Assembly (NCBI RefSeq): GCF_000971055.1
Contig: NZ_LARW01000057.1
Span: 1-64,000 of the forward strand
Source of the DNA: Sphingomonas sp. SRS2
GTDB taxonomy: Bacteria; Pseudomonadota; Alphaproteobacteria; Sphingomonadales; Sphingomonadaceae
DNA length: 64,000 nucleotides
Reading direction: 5' to 3'
In this document: positions 27,294 to 38,417 of the stretch, piece by piece
Layout: each line of letters opens with the position of its first letter
Numbering within the stretch: the stretch's first letter is position 1
The notes under the pieces: model-generated
Databases searched by the model: none
What the model was told of the DNA's origin: nothing
Seen by the model: only the letters and a program-made list of their open reading frames with translations
Translations under genes and position numbers: made by a program

Positions 27294-28508
27294 TTAGGCC
27301 AAAGCCGCCTTGAGCTTGTCAGCGAGGTCGGTCTTCTCCCAGGGGAAGAAGTCGCCCTCGGGCTTGCGGCCGAAATGGCCGTAGGCGGCGGTCTTCGAAT
27401 AGATCGGCTTGTTGAGACCGAGATGGGTGCGGATGCCGCGCGGAGTGAGGCGACCCAGCTCCGCGATCCTGCCGATCGCCTGCTCGATCGCGCCGTCGGT
27501 AACGCCTTCGGCGCAAGTGCCGTGCGTATCGACATAGAGCGACAGCGGCTCGGACACGCCGATCGCATAAGCGAGCTGGATCGTGCAGCGGCGGGCAAGC
27601 CCGGCGGCGACGATGTTCTTCGCCAGATAACGAGTGATATAGGCGGCCGAGCGATCGACCTTGGTCGGGTCCTTGCCGCTGAACGCGCCGCCGCCATGCG
27701 GGGCCGCGCCACCATAGGTGTCGACGATGATCTTGCGGCCGGTGAGGCCGGCGTCGCCGTCGGGCCCGCCGATCTCGAAGCTGCCGGTTGGGTTGATGTG
27801 ATAGACCGTCTGATCGGAGAGCAGCGCGGCGGGCAGGATATCCGCCACCACCGCCTTCACATAATCCTTCAGCTCGGCTTCCTTCGCGCCCTCGTCATAG
27901 CCCTTGCCATGCTGGGTCGAGACGACGATCGCCGTCGCGGCGACCGGCTTGCCATTCTCGAACTTCAGCGTGACCTGGCTCTTCGCGTCGGGCTCCAGGA
28001 AAGCGGCCTTGCCCGAATGGCGATCGGCGGCCATCTGTTCGAGAATCTTGTGGCTGTAATAGAGCGTCGCCGGCATGAGGTCGGGGGTCTCATCGCAAGC
28101 GAAACCGAACATGATGCCCTGATCGCCCGCGCCCTCATCCTTGTTGCCGCTGGCGTCGACGCCCTGCGCGATATGCGCGGACTGGGCATGCAGATTGTTG
28201 TGGAAGGTGAAGCTTTCCCAGTGGAAGCCGTCCTGTTCATAGCCGATGCGCTTGACCGTGTCGCGAACGGCCTTCTCGATCTCGTCCTGCGCGCCTGGTG
28301 CCCATGCGCCATCCTCATAGACGCCCTTGCAGCGGATCTCGCCGGCCAGCACGACGAGCTGGGTGGTCGTCAGCGTCTCGCAGGCGATGCGCGCTTCCGG
28401 ATCCTTCGACAGGAACAGATCGACGATCGCATCGGAAATCTGGTCGGCGACCTTGTCGGGATGGCCTTCGGACACGCTTTCGGACGTGAAGAGATAGTTG
28501 CTGCGCAT
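27294..28508 (-). CDS. metK: S-adenosylmethionine synthetase
   Basis: A 404-residue enzyme making S-adenosylmethionine from methionine and ATP. Motifs are [23 protein letters not shown] (ATP/Met site), [12 protein letters not shown] (the GAGDQG signature), [25 protein letters not shown] (P-loop-like GGGAFSGKD) and the terminal DFFPWEKTD. The length is typical for alphaproteobacteria. A 22-bp palindrome (28566-28587) lies 58 bases upstream of the start and is a candidate SAM-cycle operator. It is followed by the katE-convergent repeat. Confidence 0.96.
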   Translation of the reverse strand: MRSNYLFTSESVSEGHPDKVADQISDAIVDLFLSKDPEARIACETLTTTQLVVLAGEIRCKGVYEDGAWAPGAQDEIEKAVRDTVKRIGYEQDGFHWESFTFHNNLHAQSAHIAQGVDASGNKDEGAGDQGIMFGFACDETPDLMPATLYYSHKILEQMAADRHSGKAAFLEPDAKSQVTLKFENGKPVAATAIVVSTQHGKGYDEGAKEAELKDYVKAVVADILPAALLSDQTVYHINPTGSFEIGGPDGDAGLTGRKIIVDTYGGAAPHGGGAFSGKDPTKVDRSAAYITRYLAKNIVAAGLARRCTIQLAYAIGVSEPLSLYVDTHGTCAEGVTDGAIEQAIGRIAELGRLTPRGIRTHLGLNKPIYSKTAAYGHFGRKPEGDFFPWEKTDLADKLKAALA

Positions 28509-28565
28509 TGGTGTTGACTGACCTCTTGGGATGATGCCGCCTGATAGGGCGCGAGCGGAAGAAAG

Positions 28566-28587
28566 GATATAAAGACTTCGTTATATC
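28566..28587. promoter_or_regulatory. Candidate SAM-cycle operator upstream of metK
   Basis: GATATAA (28566-28572) and TTATATC (28581-28587) form a perfect 7-bp inverted repeat with an 8-base spacer, between the lnt stop and metK start. Its AT-rich sequence stands out in GC-rich surroundings. The TATAAAGA-like core resembles operators assigned to SahR/ArsR-type regulators of S-adenosylmethionine recycling; that link is from memory of the family and is inference here. Confidence 0.5.
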
Positions 28588-28591
28588 GCCC

Positions 28592-30247
28592 TTAGCGGCG
28601 CTTCATCGCGATGGCAATTCCGCCCGCGATGAGCAGCGCGGCGAACAGCAGCGGCAGCAGGTTGCCGAAGCGCGCGAAGGGGGTCGCCGGGCGCGGTCCG
28701 GGCAACGTCGCCTCGATCGCGCCGGCCTTCTTCCAGGGCAGGCTGTGCAGCAGCCGTCCATCCGCGTCGATCACCGCCGATATGCCGGTGGGGGTCGAGC
28801 GGATGATCGGCATTCCCTCCTCGGCGGCGCGCAGCCGCGCCTGCGCCAGATGCTGCGGCGGGCCCCAACGGCCGAACCAGGCGTCGTTCGACGGGTTGAA
28901 CAGGAAATCGGGTCGATTCGCGCGGTCGATCACCTGGCCCGAGAAGATGATCTCATAGCAGACCTGCATCCCCGCCTTGCCGAAGCCGGGCACCGCGAAG
29001 CTCGCCGGGCCGGGGCCGGGCCAGAAGTCGATGTCGCCCTGCACTAGCCGCGACAGGCCGATTGCCGACAGGATCGGCCGCGCGGGCAGATATTCGCCAT
29101 AGGGGACGAGGTGCGCCTTGGCATAGCGGCCGGTGATCGCGCCCTTCGCGTCCAGCCCGAATACGCTGTTGCGCGCGCCGATCAGATCGCCCGCCTTGTC
29201 GAAGATCAGTGCGTCGCCGCCGAGCAGGACGATGTCCTTCGGCCCCAGCAGCCGCGCAATCCGCGCCCGCGCCTCGGGCTCGATTTCCAGATAGTCGGCG
29301 GTCGCCGCTTCGGGCCAGAGCACCAGCCGCGGCGTAGCGCCGGCTTTGCCGCTCAACTCGCTCAACCGCGTGAAATTGGCGGCCTGGAGCTTGGGATCCC
29401 ACTTCTGATTCTGATTGATATTCGGCTGCACGACGACGATGCGCGGCCCGGCGCGCGGCGGCAGCGGACGCAGCATATAGGCCGAGACGATCTGCGCGAG
29501 CATTGCCGCGATCAGCGCGAGCGCGACCCGCTTCCACCGCGCGCGGCCCGTGCCCGGCAGCACCGCGAGCAGCCAGATCGAGGCGAGCAGCACCATCACG
29601 CCGGAAAGGCCATAGGTGCCGATCAGCCGGGTCAGCCCCATCCACGCCGGCTCGGCGCTGCCGGGCGCGATCATGATCGCGGCAAGTGGATTCCAGGCAA
29701 AGCCGGTGAAGACGATGCTGCGCAGATATTCGGTGAGCACCCAGCTGCCCGCGAACAAGGGCATGAAGGCATAGGGACTCGGCGTCGGGACCCGCAGCAG
29801 CGGTGACGCACTTTCCATGCCGGGCGGGATCAGCCCCTTCAGCTTGTTGCGTCGCGCCGCCTGTTCGGCCTGGTGGCGGCGTCCCTTCACCAGCATCGGC
29901 AGCCGGTTCAGGCTCCAGGCCAGCATCGCCCCGAGCATCGGGAAGGCAGCAAGATAGAGCGCGAGCAGGAACACCGCGACCCAGCCGAGCCAATGCGGCA
30001 TCTTGTCCTGAAAAGTGAAGGCGGTTGCGATCCAGTTATTGCCGAAGGTGAAGTGGCCAACCCCGAAACACCAGCCGCGCGCGGCCACCTGGCGCAATCG
30101 CCCCGCGTCGAGCAGCAGCCACATCAGGCCCGCAAGGCACAGCAGGGTGAAGAACCACCAGTTGAGCGGCGCAAAGCCAAGCGCCGAGGCAAGCCCCAGG
30201 CCGAATGCGATCGACGGATATTTTAGGGCGTTGAGTTTGCGCATCAC
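28592..30247 (-). CDS. lnt: Apolipoprotein N-acyltransferase
   Basis: A 551-residue inner-membrane enzyme that adds the third acyl chain to lipoproteins in the periplasm. The N-terminal half has about six to eight helices, starting SIAFGLGLASALGFAPLNWW. The C-terminal carbon-nitrogen hydrolase domain has LVLWPEAATADYL (catalytic Glu), KAHLVPYGEYLP, and MQVCYEIIFSG (catalytic Cys), followed by NPSNDAWFG. A last helix and Arg-rich tail end the protein. It is part of the lnt-metK-trmB neighbourhood; metK starts 83 bases after its stop. Confidence 0.94.
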   Translation of the reverse strand: MMRKLNALKYPSIAFGLGLASALGFAPLNWWFFTLLCLAGLMWLLLDAGRLRQVAARGWCFGVGHFTFGNNWIATAFTFQDKMPHWLGWVAVFLLALYLAAFPMLGAMLAWSLNRLPMLVKGRRHQAEQAARRNKLKGLIPPGMESASPLLRVPTPSPYAFMPLFAGSWVLTEYLRSIVFTGFAWNPLAAIMIAPGSAEPAWMGLTRLIGTYGLSGVMVLLASIWLLAVLPGTGRARWKRVALALIAAMLAQIVSAYMLRPLPPRAGPRIVVVQPNINQNQKWDPKLQAANFTRLSELSGKAGATPRLVLWPEAATADYLEIEPEARARIARLLGPKDIVLLGGDALIFDKAGDLIGARNSVFGLDAKGAITGRYAKAHLVPYGEYLPARPILSAIGLSRLVQGDIDFWPGPGPASFAVPGFGKAGMQVCYEIIFSGQVIDRANRPDFLFNPSNDAWFGRWGPPQHLAQARLRAAEEGMPIIRSTPTGISAVIDADGRLLHSLPWKKAGAIEATLPGPRPATPFARFGNLLPLLFAALLIAGGIAIAMKRR

Positions 30248-30346
30248 CGGCTTGGAACATCCTTACACCTCCCCCATATCGCGAGCGCCGGGCCATCGGG
30301 AAGGTGGTGCGTCGCATGAACGCAATAAAATCGGCCAGAGCGGTTC

Positions 30347-30375
30347 TTGACAGTTTTGAGCCTGCTCCACATATG
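30347..30375 (+). promoter_or_regulatory. Predicted groESL promoter
   Basis: A perfect TTGACA (30347-30352) is followed after 17 bases by CATATG (30370-30375), a fair -10 element. The transcription start would fall in or next to the CIRCE element, as in other HrcA-controlled promoters. No separate heat-shock sigma site was recognised. Confidence 0.55.
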
Positions 30376-30379
30376 CCCG

Positions 30380-30406
30380 CTAGCACTCGCAGGTAGTGAG
30401 TGCTAA
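30380..30406. promoter_or_regulatory. CIRCE element (HrcA operator)
   Basis: CTAGCACTC-N9-GAGTGCTAA matches the CIRCE consensus TTAGCACTC-N9-GAGTGCTAA at 17 of 18 arm positions. It lies 74 bases upstream of groES and just downstream of the predicted -10. It is the binding site of the HrcA heat-shock repressor, whose gene is not in this window. Confidence 0.92.
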
Positions 30407-30480
30407 AGTTTCTTACCTGAGAGATTCGGCGATGGGCGCACCCGTCCATCGCGGACAAATTGAGGAAAGGGTGAAAGCAC

Positions 30481-30768
30481 ATGAGTTTCCGTCCGCTGCA
30501 TGATCGCGTGCTCGTTCGCCGCGTCGAAGCCGAGGAAAAGACCGCCGGTGGGATCATCATCCCCGACAGCGCCAAGGAAAAGCCCCAAGAGGGCGAAGTC
30601 GTCGCCGTCGGCGGTGGCTCGAAGGCCGAAGATGGCAAGGTCACGCCGCTCGACGTCAAGGCCGGCGACAAGATCCTGTTCGGCAAGTGGTCGGGCACCG
30701 AGGTCAAGATCAACGGTGAAGACCTGCTGATCATGAAGGAAAGCGACATCCTGGGGATCGTCGGCTGA
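30481..30768 (+). CDS. groES: Co-chaperonin GroES (Hsp10)
   Basis: A 95-residue co-chaperonin, the normal size. It has [12 protein letters not shown] at the start, the mobile-loop region [28 protein letters not shown], and [14 protein letters not shown] at the end. It caps GroEL to enclose the folding chamber. GAGGAAAGGG lies upstream. It is transcribed with groEL (48-base spacing) from the CIRCE-controlled promoter. Confidence 0.97.
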   Translation: MSFRPLHDRVLVRRVEAEEKTAGGIIIPDSAKEKPQEGEVVAVGGGSKAEDGKVTPLDVKAGDKILFGKWSGTEVKINGEDLLIMKESDILGIVG

Positions 30769-30803
30769 ACCTTCCCGTCCATTTTTCCATTATATCTAAC
30801 TAA

Positions 30804-32468
<1,665 letters not shown>

Positions 32469-32510
32469 GTCCGGACCACCCGGTCGACCTGTCCGGTCAT
32501 CGGAAAAAGA

Positions 32511-32540
32511 AGGGCCCGGGGAGCGATCCCCGGGCCCTTT
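32511..32540 (+). terminator. Intrinsic terminator of groESL
   Basis: A perfect 12-bp stem, AGGGCCCGGGGA (32511-32522) with TCCCCGGGCCCT (32527-32538), closes a GCGA tetraloop and runs into TTT. The A-rich stretch before it would allow some bidirectional activity. It is the clearest terminator in the window. Confidence 0.88.
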
Positions 32541-32584
32541 CCTGTGGCCGGTCCGGTGATCGTGCGAAGCCGCTGGGGCGGCGA

Positions 32585-33487
32585 TTATTTCGGTACTGCC
32601 GCCCGCACCGGCGGCATCGCGTTGCAGATGTCGAGCGCCCCTGCCGGCCGGATGAAGAAATCGTCCTGGCGATTCGCCCGCGCCTTCAGCCAGGCCGCGA
32701 AGGCCGGCGCGTCGCTCTTCATGACGTCGAATCCCGGCCGCTCGCCGGCCGGCATATCCGCCGCGATCCGGGCGCGGACGATGGCGGGCCGGGCCGCACC
32801 CTCCTTGTAGAAGCCGAGCGCCTCGGTGCCGCGCGGCAGGGCGGTCAGCGCCTCGATCCCGGCGAGCACCCGTCCCACCGTCGCGATATTGCGATCGAGA
32901 TGGCGCGGGCCATGGCCGATCACCGCATAGAGCTCGGCGCCCGTGCCGGTGTCCGGCGCGAGGTTCCGCCCCACCCCGACCATCGCATAGCAATGCGGCA
33001 GCCAGGCCAGCCCGGCTTCGCGCGCCACCGGCCAGCCACCGGTATGGCCGGTCTCGGCGGCATAGGCGTCGCGATAGCCCATGGCGCGGAAGCCCAGCCC
33101 GGCAAGCGGCCGCGCATATTCGTCGGGCGGGCTGGCGACGATGCCGGCGGGCAGCGGCTTCTTCTCGGTCGCGTCACCCCATTGGGTAACATAATTGTCC
33201 TGAACGCGATTGATCGTGATCCCCGCGAACCAGCGCGCCCGGACGAGCGCCTTGATATTGGCGACATGTACCGGCGCAAAGGCAGGCGCGAGCGCGATGA
33301 CGACCCGCTGCCCGCCATCGAGATCGATCACCAGCAAGTCATCGGCAGGCACCGCGCCCCACGCAGCGCCGGGCGCCTGCGCGACAATCTCGCCGGGCGT
33401 CAGCGGCCCGGCTCGCGGCGGCGGCGACGCCGCGGCGAGACCGAGCAGCAGCAGGGCGGGGACGGCGAGGCGGACATGAGGTTTCAT
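32585..33487 (-). CDS. Cyclophilin-type peptidyl-prolyl cis-trans isomerase, exported
   Basis: A 300-residue protein starting MKPHVRLAVPALLLLGLAAA, a signal peptide with cleavage probably near residue 20. The cyclophilin fold is divergent: LLVIDLDGGQRVVIALAP, FAPVHVANIKALVRARWFAGITINRV (the usual TPKTVANFL/YDG-F-RV block), VTQWGD in place of IQGGD, and YAVIGHGPRHLDRNIATVGRVLAGIEAL. The strict active-site Arg-Phe region is altered, so catalysis may be weak. ATG at 33487 is chosen because an upstream ATG would precede the signal peptide by seven odd residues. It likely acts in the periplasm. Confidence 0.8.
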   Translation of the reverse strand: MKPHVRLAVPALLLLGLAAASPPPRAGPLTPGEIVAQAPGAAWGAVPADDLLVIDLDGGQRVVIALAPAFAPVHVANIKALVRARWFAGITINRVQDNYVTQWGDATEKKPLPAGIVASPPDEYARPLAGLGFRAMGYRDAYAAETGHTGGWPVAREAGLAWLPHCYAMVGVGRNLAPDTGTGAELYAVIGHGPRHLDRNIATVGRVLAGIEALTALPRGTEALGFYKEGAARPAIVRARIAADMPAGERPGFDVMKSDAPAFAAWLKARANRQDDFFIRPAGALDICNAMPPVRAAVPK

Positions 33488-33564
33488 ACCATCATGATGC
33501 CACGCCACATCGCCTTGCGGAACCCGCCGCTACGGGCTAGGGAGCCGGCTTCCAGCGATAGTGC

Positions 33565-33655
33565 GGAGCGGTGGCCGAGTGGTCGAAGGCGCTCGCCTGG
33601 AAAGTGAGTATACGTCAAAAGCGTATCGAGGGTTCGAATCCCTCCCGCTCCGCCA
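33565..33655 (+). tRNA. tRNA-Ser (anticodon GGA)
   Basis: A 91-base tRNA with encoded CCA. Acceptor strands GGAGCGG and CCGCTCC pair perfectly. The D-arm has GGCCGAGTGG, and the anticodon loop CTGGAAA gives GGA (reads UCC/UCU). A long variable arm (about 33607-33627) marks it as class II, and GGTTCGAATCC is the T-arm. It is on the plus strand directly ahead of an integrase gene, so its 3' end is the likely attachment site of the following element. Confidence 0.95.
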
Positions 33656-33838
33656 GGACCCCCTCCAAGGTGGTCCGCCCGAGACCACTGGGATCGACTT
33701 TTTCTCCCTGATTACCGACACTTAGAAGACCGGTTCGGCCTCGGCCGTCCGTGCCCGTCCATGCCCATCCAACGAATCGGAGGGGCTAAAACGAGGTACG
33801 CGCGGTCGAAAAACGAGGTATTTTTCGGAGATCGAACC

Positions 33839-34955
33839 ATGCTTACGGATGCCAAGGTGCGCACGGCCAAGCCGCGCCCAAAAGCCTACAAACTCGCCGA
33901 CGCCAATCGCCTCTTCCTGATGGTCACCCCCAGCGGTGGCAAGCTCTGGCGCTGGAACTACGAGTGCGACGGCAAGAACAAGACGATGGCTCTCGGTGCC
34001 TACCCCCTCGTCTCGCTAGCCGACGCGCGCGGGAAGCGAGACGAGGCCTATACGATCCTCTGCGAGGGCCATGATCCCGTAGTCGCGAAGAAGTTGAAGA
34101 AGGAAGCGAACCTCGAAGCCGGCCGTCAGACGTTCGAACGCGTGGCTCGCGAGTGGCATGGAAACGCCAAGGCCCAGTGGGCGACGATCCATGCCAGCGA
34201 TGTCATCCGTAGTCTGGAGCGCGACGTCTTTCCGACGATAGGTGATCTGCCGATCGCGCAGCTCACCCCGCCGCTGATCCTCGGCGTACTGCGCGAGATC
34301 GAGACGAGAGGCGCGATCGAGACCGCTAAGCGGGTCAGGCAGCGCATCTCGGCCGTGTTTATCTATGCTATCGCTCAAGGGGTCGCGGCGAGCGATCCTG
34401 CGGAAAAGCTGGGCGCGGTGCTCAAGCCGCTGCGCAAGGGCCGACAGCCGGCGATTACCGACCTCGTGCCGCTGCGCAAGATGATCCTGGCTGCCGAGGA
34501 GGACAACGCACGGCCGATTACGCGGCTCGGCCTCAGGATGCTGGCGCTCACGGCTGTAAGGCCCAGCGAGCTGCGCGGCGCCGAGTGGGCGGAGTTCGAG
34601 GATCTCGATGGCAAGCTGCCGTTGTGGCGCATTCCGTCGGCTCGCATGAAGGGCGACCTCGATCGTAAGGAGGAGACGGGCGGCGACCACCTTGTGCCTC
34701 TCACGCCGCAGGCGGTCTCCGTGCTGCGAGCGATCTGGCCACTCACCGGTGGCGGCCCGCTTGTCTTCCCCAGCAACCGGCATGCGCACCGTCCGATGAG
34801 CGAGAACGCGATCGGCTATCTGCTGAACCGGGCCGGTTATCACGGGCATCACGTGCCGCATGGATTTCGAGCGGCCTTCTCCACGATCATGAACGAGTGG
34901 GCGGAGCGCCACGGTGATCAGCATGACCGCCGTGTGATCGATCTGATGCTAGCCC
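33839..34955 (+). pseudogene. int: Tyrosine integrase (P4-type), C-terminus missing
   Basis: The start MLTDAKVRTAKPRPKAYKLA follows the DUF4102 N-terminal domain typical of P4-type integrases. A SAM-like core-binding domain spans about 100-190, and the catalytic domain has the first Arg in RPSELRGAEW and HxxR as HVPHGFRAAF. The coding homology stops at VIDLMLAQ, just where the final His/Trp and catalytic Tyr (family pattern AHxxxxxVEAAYNR) should come. The frame then runs to 35290 in sequence that is antisense ParB. Without its tyrosine the enzyme should be unable to recombine. It lies 184 bases from tRNA-Ser, its probable target. Confidence 0.85.
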
Positions 34956-36573
34956 AGCCTTCAACCTTGGCGCGCCCGTCCGCGCCGTCCAGATGGTCGG
35001 CGACAATCCGTTTCAAGGTCTTGGACTTCTCCTTCGCGTTGGCGCTGGCGATGGTCTCGCCCGCGACATCGGCGACGATCCGGCCGAGCACCTCGCGGTC
35101 GCGCAACAGCGAGAACAGCGCTTCGTCGGCCTGCCACCAGTCGGCCATGGCCACGCCGATCTCGCCGCCCACCGCCTCGACGGCGGCGCTTCCCGCCGCC
35201 AGCGTTTCGCCCATGACGACCGCGATCACGTCCATGATGACGGGGTCAGGCAGGGCCAGCAGCCGCAGGAACACGCCCGCCACGCCGTAGTCATCGCCAT
35301 TGCCGCCGGTCACAGTCGGCTCCTCGCGCGAGAAGCCGAGGACGTCCAGCACGGCGCGGCGGCGCGCGTCGAAGACGGCTTCGCCGCGCGACGTCTCGAC
35401 GCTCTCGCGCACCTCGTCGTTGCGGGTGGATTGCGGCTCGGGTCGCACGGTCCACAGGTGCGATCCGACGATGGCATGGGCCACCATCAACCGCAGCGCG
35501 ACGCCCGGGGGGTCGAGCAAGGCGGCGCGCACGGCGGCATGACGGTGCAGATCGACATAGGTTTGCATGGTCGAGGTGAGTTCGGGACGCTGGGGCTTTT
35601 CGCCCTCTGCCATCTCGCCTCGCTCGGCGCGGCGGGCCTCGGTGCGGGTGACATAGCCCTCGTGGAACGTCACCTCGCCGTTGCCGCGCACGTCGATATA
35701 GACGCGCCCACCTTTGCGCTTGCCCGCCTTCTCATATTCCCACGAATGGAAATGCTCGGAGGGCGGCACCACTACGACATCGCTCCAGCCGTCCTCGATA
35801 TAGGCCGTGCGGCGCGCCTCAACGGCGGCATTCTGCGCGGTCCAAAAGGCATCGGCATCCGCGAAATAGCGGTCGTCGCCGAACAGGTCGGCGATGGTCG
35901 CACCCGCGTAGGTTTCGAGGTCGAACAGCGCGACCTTGGCCGCAATCGACTGCCCGCCGAACAGCCATGCCTTCAACTGGTGCCCGGTCGGCACATAGGG
36001 GTCGGGATCGTCGAACAGCGCCAGCCATGCCTTCTGCTGACTCTTGCTAGCAAGGGTCAGGTGGCGGACGGTGGTGCGGTCGATCTTCTCGGCGCGGTAG
36101 AGGTCGCGGATACGCGGCAGCAGGTTGCCGAGCGCGAGCACGCGCCGGATCGTCGGCTCGGGCAGGCCGAAGGTGGCGGCGATGTCGTCCACCTCGCGGC
36201 CTTCCTTGACCAGCCGGACGAAGGTTTCCCACTGGGTCACTTCGTCAGGATCGAGACGCGCGAGGTTCTCGATCAGCGAGGCTTCCAATGCGGCGGCATC
36301 GTCGCCCGCCTCCATGATCGCGGCGGGAACGCGCGCGAGTTCGGGGTCCGCGCCCTCTTCGGCCAGCGCGAGACGGGCGGCGTGGACGCGCCTGCGCCCC
36401 GCGACCAGTTCGAACCGGCCCTCGGCCTCTGCGGGCCGGACGACAACGGGAACAATGATGCCGCGCTTGCGGACGGTGGGTAGGATGTCGGTCACCTCGG
36501 GGGCCTTGCGCCCGTGCCGCATGTTGACCTTGCTGTCGTCGATATTGCCAATGGCGATGAAGTCGAGTTTCAT
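34918..36573 (-). pseudogene. ParB/RepB/Spo0J-type partition or nuclease-like protein, C-terminus replaced
   Basis: The open frame encodes 551 residues. The N-terminal ParB/Srx-like domain has VVRPAEAEGRFELVAGRRRVHAA. A helix-turn-helix region follows (VDDIAATFGLPEPTIRRVLALGNL). The long C-terminal part is typical of the large ICE/plasmid ParB-like proteins, which I recall as nearer 700 residues. The last natural residues are GRAKVEGW; the remaining 10 residues are read from antisense integrase DNA. Loss of the tail is therefore shared with int at the same point. It normally stabilises or regulates the element. Confidence 0.8.
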
Positions 36574-36672
36574 GGGACTACTCCTTGAGAGTGCCGGTCC
36601 GTCGTTCTTTCCGGGAGGGCGGACCGGTTTCGGATTGGCGACGAAGCGCGCCGCCTGCGCATCATCCCGCCA

Positions 36673-37098
36673 TCAACCGGGCGGAATTTCGGGGTCCGCG
36701 CCGTCGCCATCGGGGTTCTGGGCGGCACGGCGGAGAAGGGTTTCGGCCCAGAGGATCGATCCGGCGCGGCGCGACCAGTCGCCCCAGACCGAAAGCGCGT
36801 GCGGCGTCTCGAAGCCGATGTCGCGCTCGATGCCGAGGCCATAGGGGAGCCGGACGGACGCGATCTCCGAAAGGCTGAACGAGCCTAGCTCGGGACAGCC
36901 GAAGCCGAGGTCGGTCAGCCCGAACAGCGTGTCGCCGTCCTCGTCGAGTTCGGTCGCCAGCCAAGTTGCCGCGCCAACGGGATTGAACAGCTTCACCAAG
37001 GGCACGAGGTCGAAGCGCTCGCCGCGCTGCTCGCAGACGTGCCGCGTGATGGCATGGGCGCGCAGGCCGGTGTGCAATTGGGGGGTCAGGAGGATCAT
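36673..37098 (-). CDS. DUF2958-family protein
   Basis: A 141-residue protein starting MILLTPQLHTGLRAHAITRH, followed by FDLVPLVKLFNPVGAATWLATELDEDGDTLFGLTDLGFGCPELGSFSL. This is the standard DUF2958 pattern found on conjugative elements beside ArdC-like and ParB-like genes. Start and stop of its upstream neighbour overlap by four bases. The open frame can be read further upstream, but only across the ArdC gene. Function is unknown; the genetic linkage suggests element maintenance or anti-defence. Confidence 0.78.
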   Translation of the reverse strand: MILLTPQLHTGLRAHAITRHVCEQRGERFDLVPLVKLFNPVGAATWLATELDEDGDTLFGLTDLGFGCPELGSFSLSEIASVRLPYGLGIERDIGFETPHALSVWGDWSRRAGSILWAETLLRRAAQNPDGDGADPEIPPG

Positions 37099-38063
37099 GC
37101 CGCGACCCTCCTTTCCGCCTGTGCGTCCTGCGCCTCGCGGTGCCGGACCAGAAGCCATTCGGCGGCCTTGCTGGCGGCGCTGGCCGCGCGGAATATCGCC
37201 CGGTTGTCCTCGCGCAGGACGGCCAGCCAAGCGCCCAGATAGTCGGCGTGGCGAACGGTCGGCACGATGCCGAGCGCGGCGCAGAGGAAGGCCGATCCCA
37301 TCTCCGCGACCAGTTCCTCGCGGGCATAATCCTTGCTGCCGAAGGCATTCTTGAGGTCGCGGCCCAACCGCTTGGAGTGGCCGGTGGCGTGGGTCAGTTC
37401 ATGGAGGCAGGTCCGATAATAATTGATCTGCTCGAAAAAGGCGGGCTGCGGCGGCACAGCCACGAAATCGGGGTCCGGGGCGTAGAACGCCTTGTCGCCG
37501 CCGATGCGGAATTCGACGCCCGATGCCGCGATCACTTCCTCAGCCAGCGGGACGATCTCGCGCTCGGGAAGCGGCGCGGGATCGGATGCAAGACCCGAAC
37601 GAAGCCCTTCGCACTGCGCGATGTTGAAGACGGTAAATCGCTTGAGGAACGGCACCGCCTTGGCATCGCCGCCCTCGCGCGCAGCGCGCTGCTTCTCGGC
37701 CTCGGGCGTGAAGCGGTCGGCATAGACGACGGTCTGGCCGCGCTCGCCCTTCCTCACGCAGCCGCCTGCTTCCTGCGCCTGCCGGAAGGTCATCCACGAT
37801 TGCGAGGGAAAGGCGTGCTCGATGACTGCGCCCCACAGGATCAGGATATTGACGCCCGAATAGGCGCGCCCGGTCAGCGCATTGCGCGGCAGGCCGGGAC
37901 CAGTTCCCCCGCTCTTTCCCCACGGCTGGACCCACGGGAAACGTCCCGCTTCCAGTTCGGAGACGATGCGCGCGGTCACCTCGTCATAGAGGTTCGCGCG
38001 GTTCTCCTGCGGCTGGTCCGCGCCACCCTTGCGGCGGGCGCTGCGGCTCGATGATCTGGGCAT
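37095..38063 (-). CDS. ardC: ArdC-like antirestriction protein (ssDNA-binding and zincin domains)
   Basis: A 322-residue protein. The N-terminal ArdC domain has DEVTARIVSELEAGRFPWVQPW and PRNALTGRAYSGVNILIL, typical of ssDNA-binding ArdC/TraC. The C-terminal metallopeptidase-like region contains YYRTCLHELTHATGHSKRLGR, with the zincin HExxH motif as HELTH, and EELVAEMGSAFLC. ArdC protects incoming single-stranded DNA from restriction during conjugation. The zinc motif is intact. Its stop overlaps the DUF2958 start (ATGA). Confidence 0.87.
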   Translation of the reverse strand: MPRSSSRSARRKGGADQPQENRANLYDEVTARIVSELEAGRFPWVQPWGKSGGTGPGLPRNALTGRAYSGVNILILWGAVIEHAFPSQSWMTFRQAQEAGGCVRKGERGQTVVYADRFTPEAEKQRAAREGGDAKAVPFLKRFTVFNIAQCEGLRSGLASDPAPLPEREIVPLAEEVIAASGVEFRIGGDKAFYAPDPDFVAVPPQPAFFEQINYYRTCLHELTHATGHSKRLGRDLKNAFGSKDYAREELVAEMGSAFLCAALGIVPTVRHADYLGAWLAVLREDNRAIFRAASAASKAAEWLLVRHREAQDAQAERRVAA

Positions 38064-38417
38064 GGCCTGTCCTCCACGCCACCCCAAAAAGGCACAAAGC
38101 CTCCCCGCGAAGGCGGGGGTGGGCGGCGAGATGCGACCAAAAGGCCCGGCTCAAGCGGGCAAGGACACCGAAGGGCAGAACGGATGTGGAGCACCCCGAA
38201 GGGGTTGGCCTTGCCCGCGACGGGCCTAGCCGGGAGCGCCGCCTGCACCCGCCGTAACGGGAGAGGCAACAAACCAGCGCCGCCGCGCCAGCGGCGACAT
38301 CGGCTGCGCCATGCGATCGTCACCTATGGCCGAGACCCGCATCGCGGGGTTCGGGGGCGAGCATTCAGCGAGCCCTAGAGCGCGGTCGCGCGAATGCGCG
38401 AGGCGCCGAACTGCTAT
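38064..38417. other. Non-coding stretch upstream of ardC
   Basis: No convincing gene is seen in these 354 bases. They are very GC-rich and contain short inverted repeats, such as CCCGC-GAAG-GCGGG around 38114-38128. Given the divergent genes on either side, it may hold the ardC promoter, a single-strand promoter-like fold for early expression during transfer, or a leftover of a deleted gene. None of these can be shown. Confidence 0.3.

Noticed and set aside
28509-28591. SAM riboswitch upstream of metK
   Set aside because: Only 83 bases are available, and the dominant signal is a DNA palindrome; I could not fit a known SAM riboswitch core.
34993-36483. 496-codon plus-strand frame over parB
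   Set aside because: Mirror of the ParB-like gene; no domain, and low-complexity His/Arg/Gly composition.
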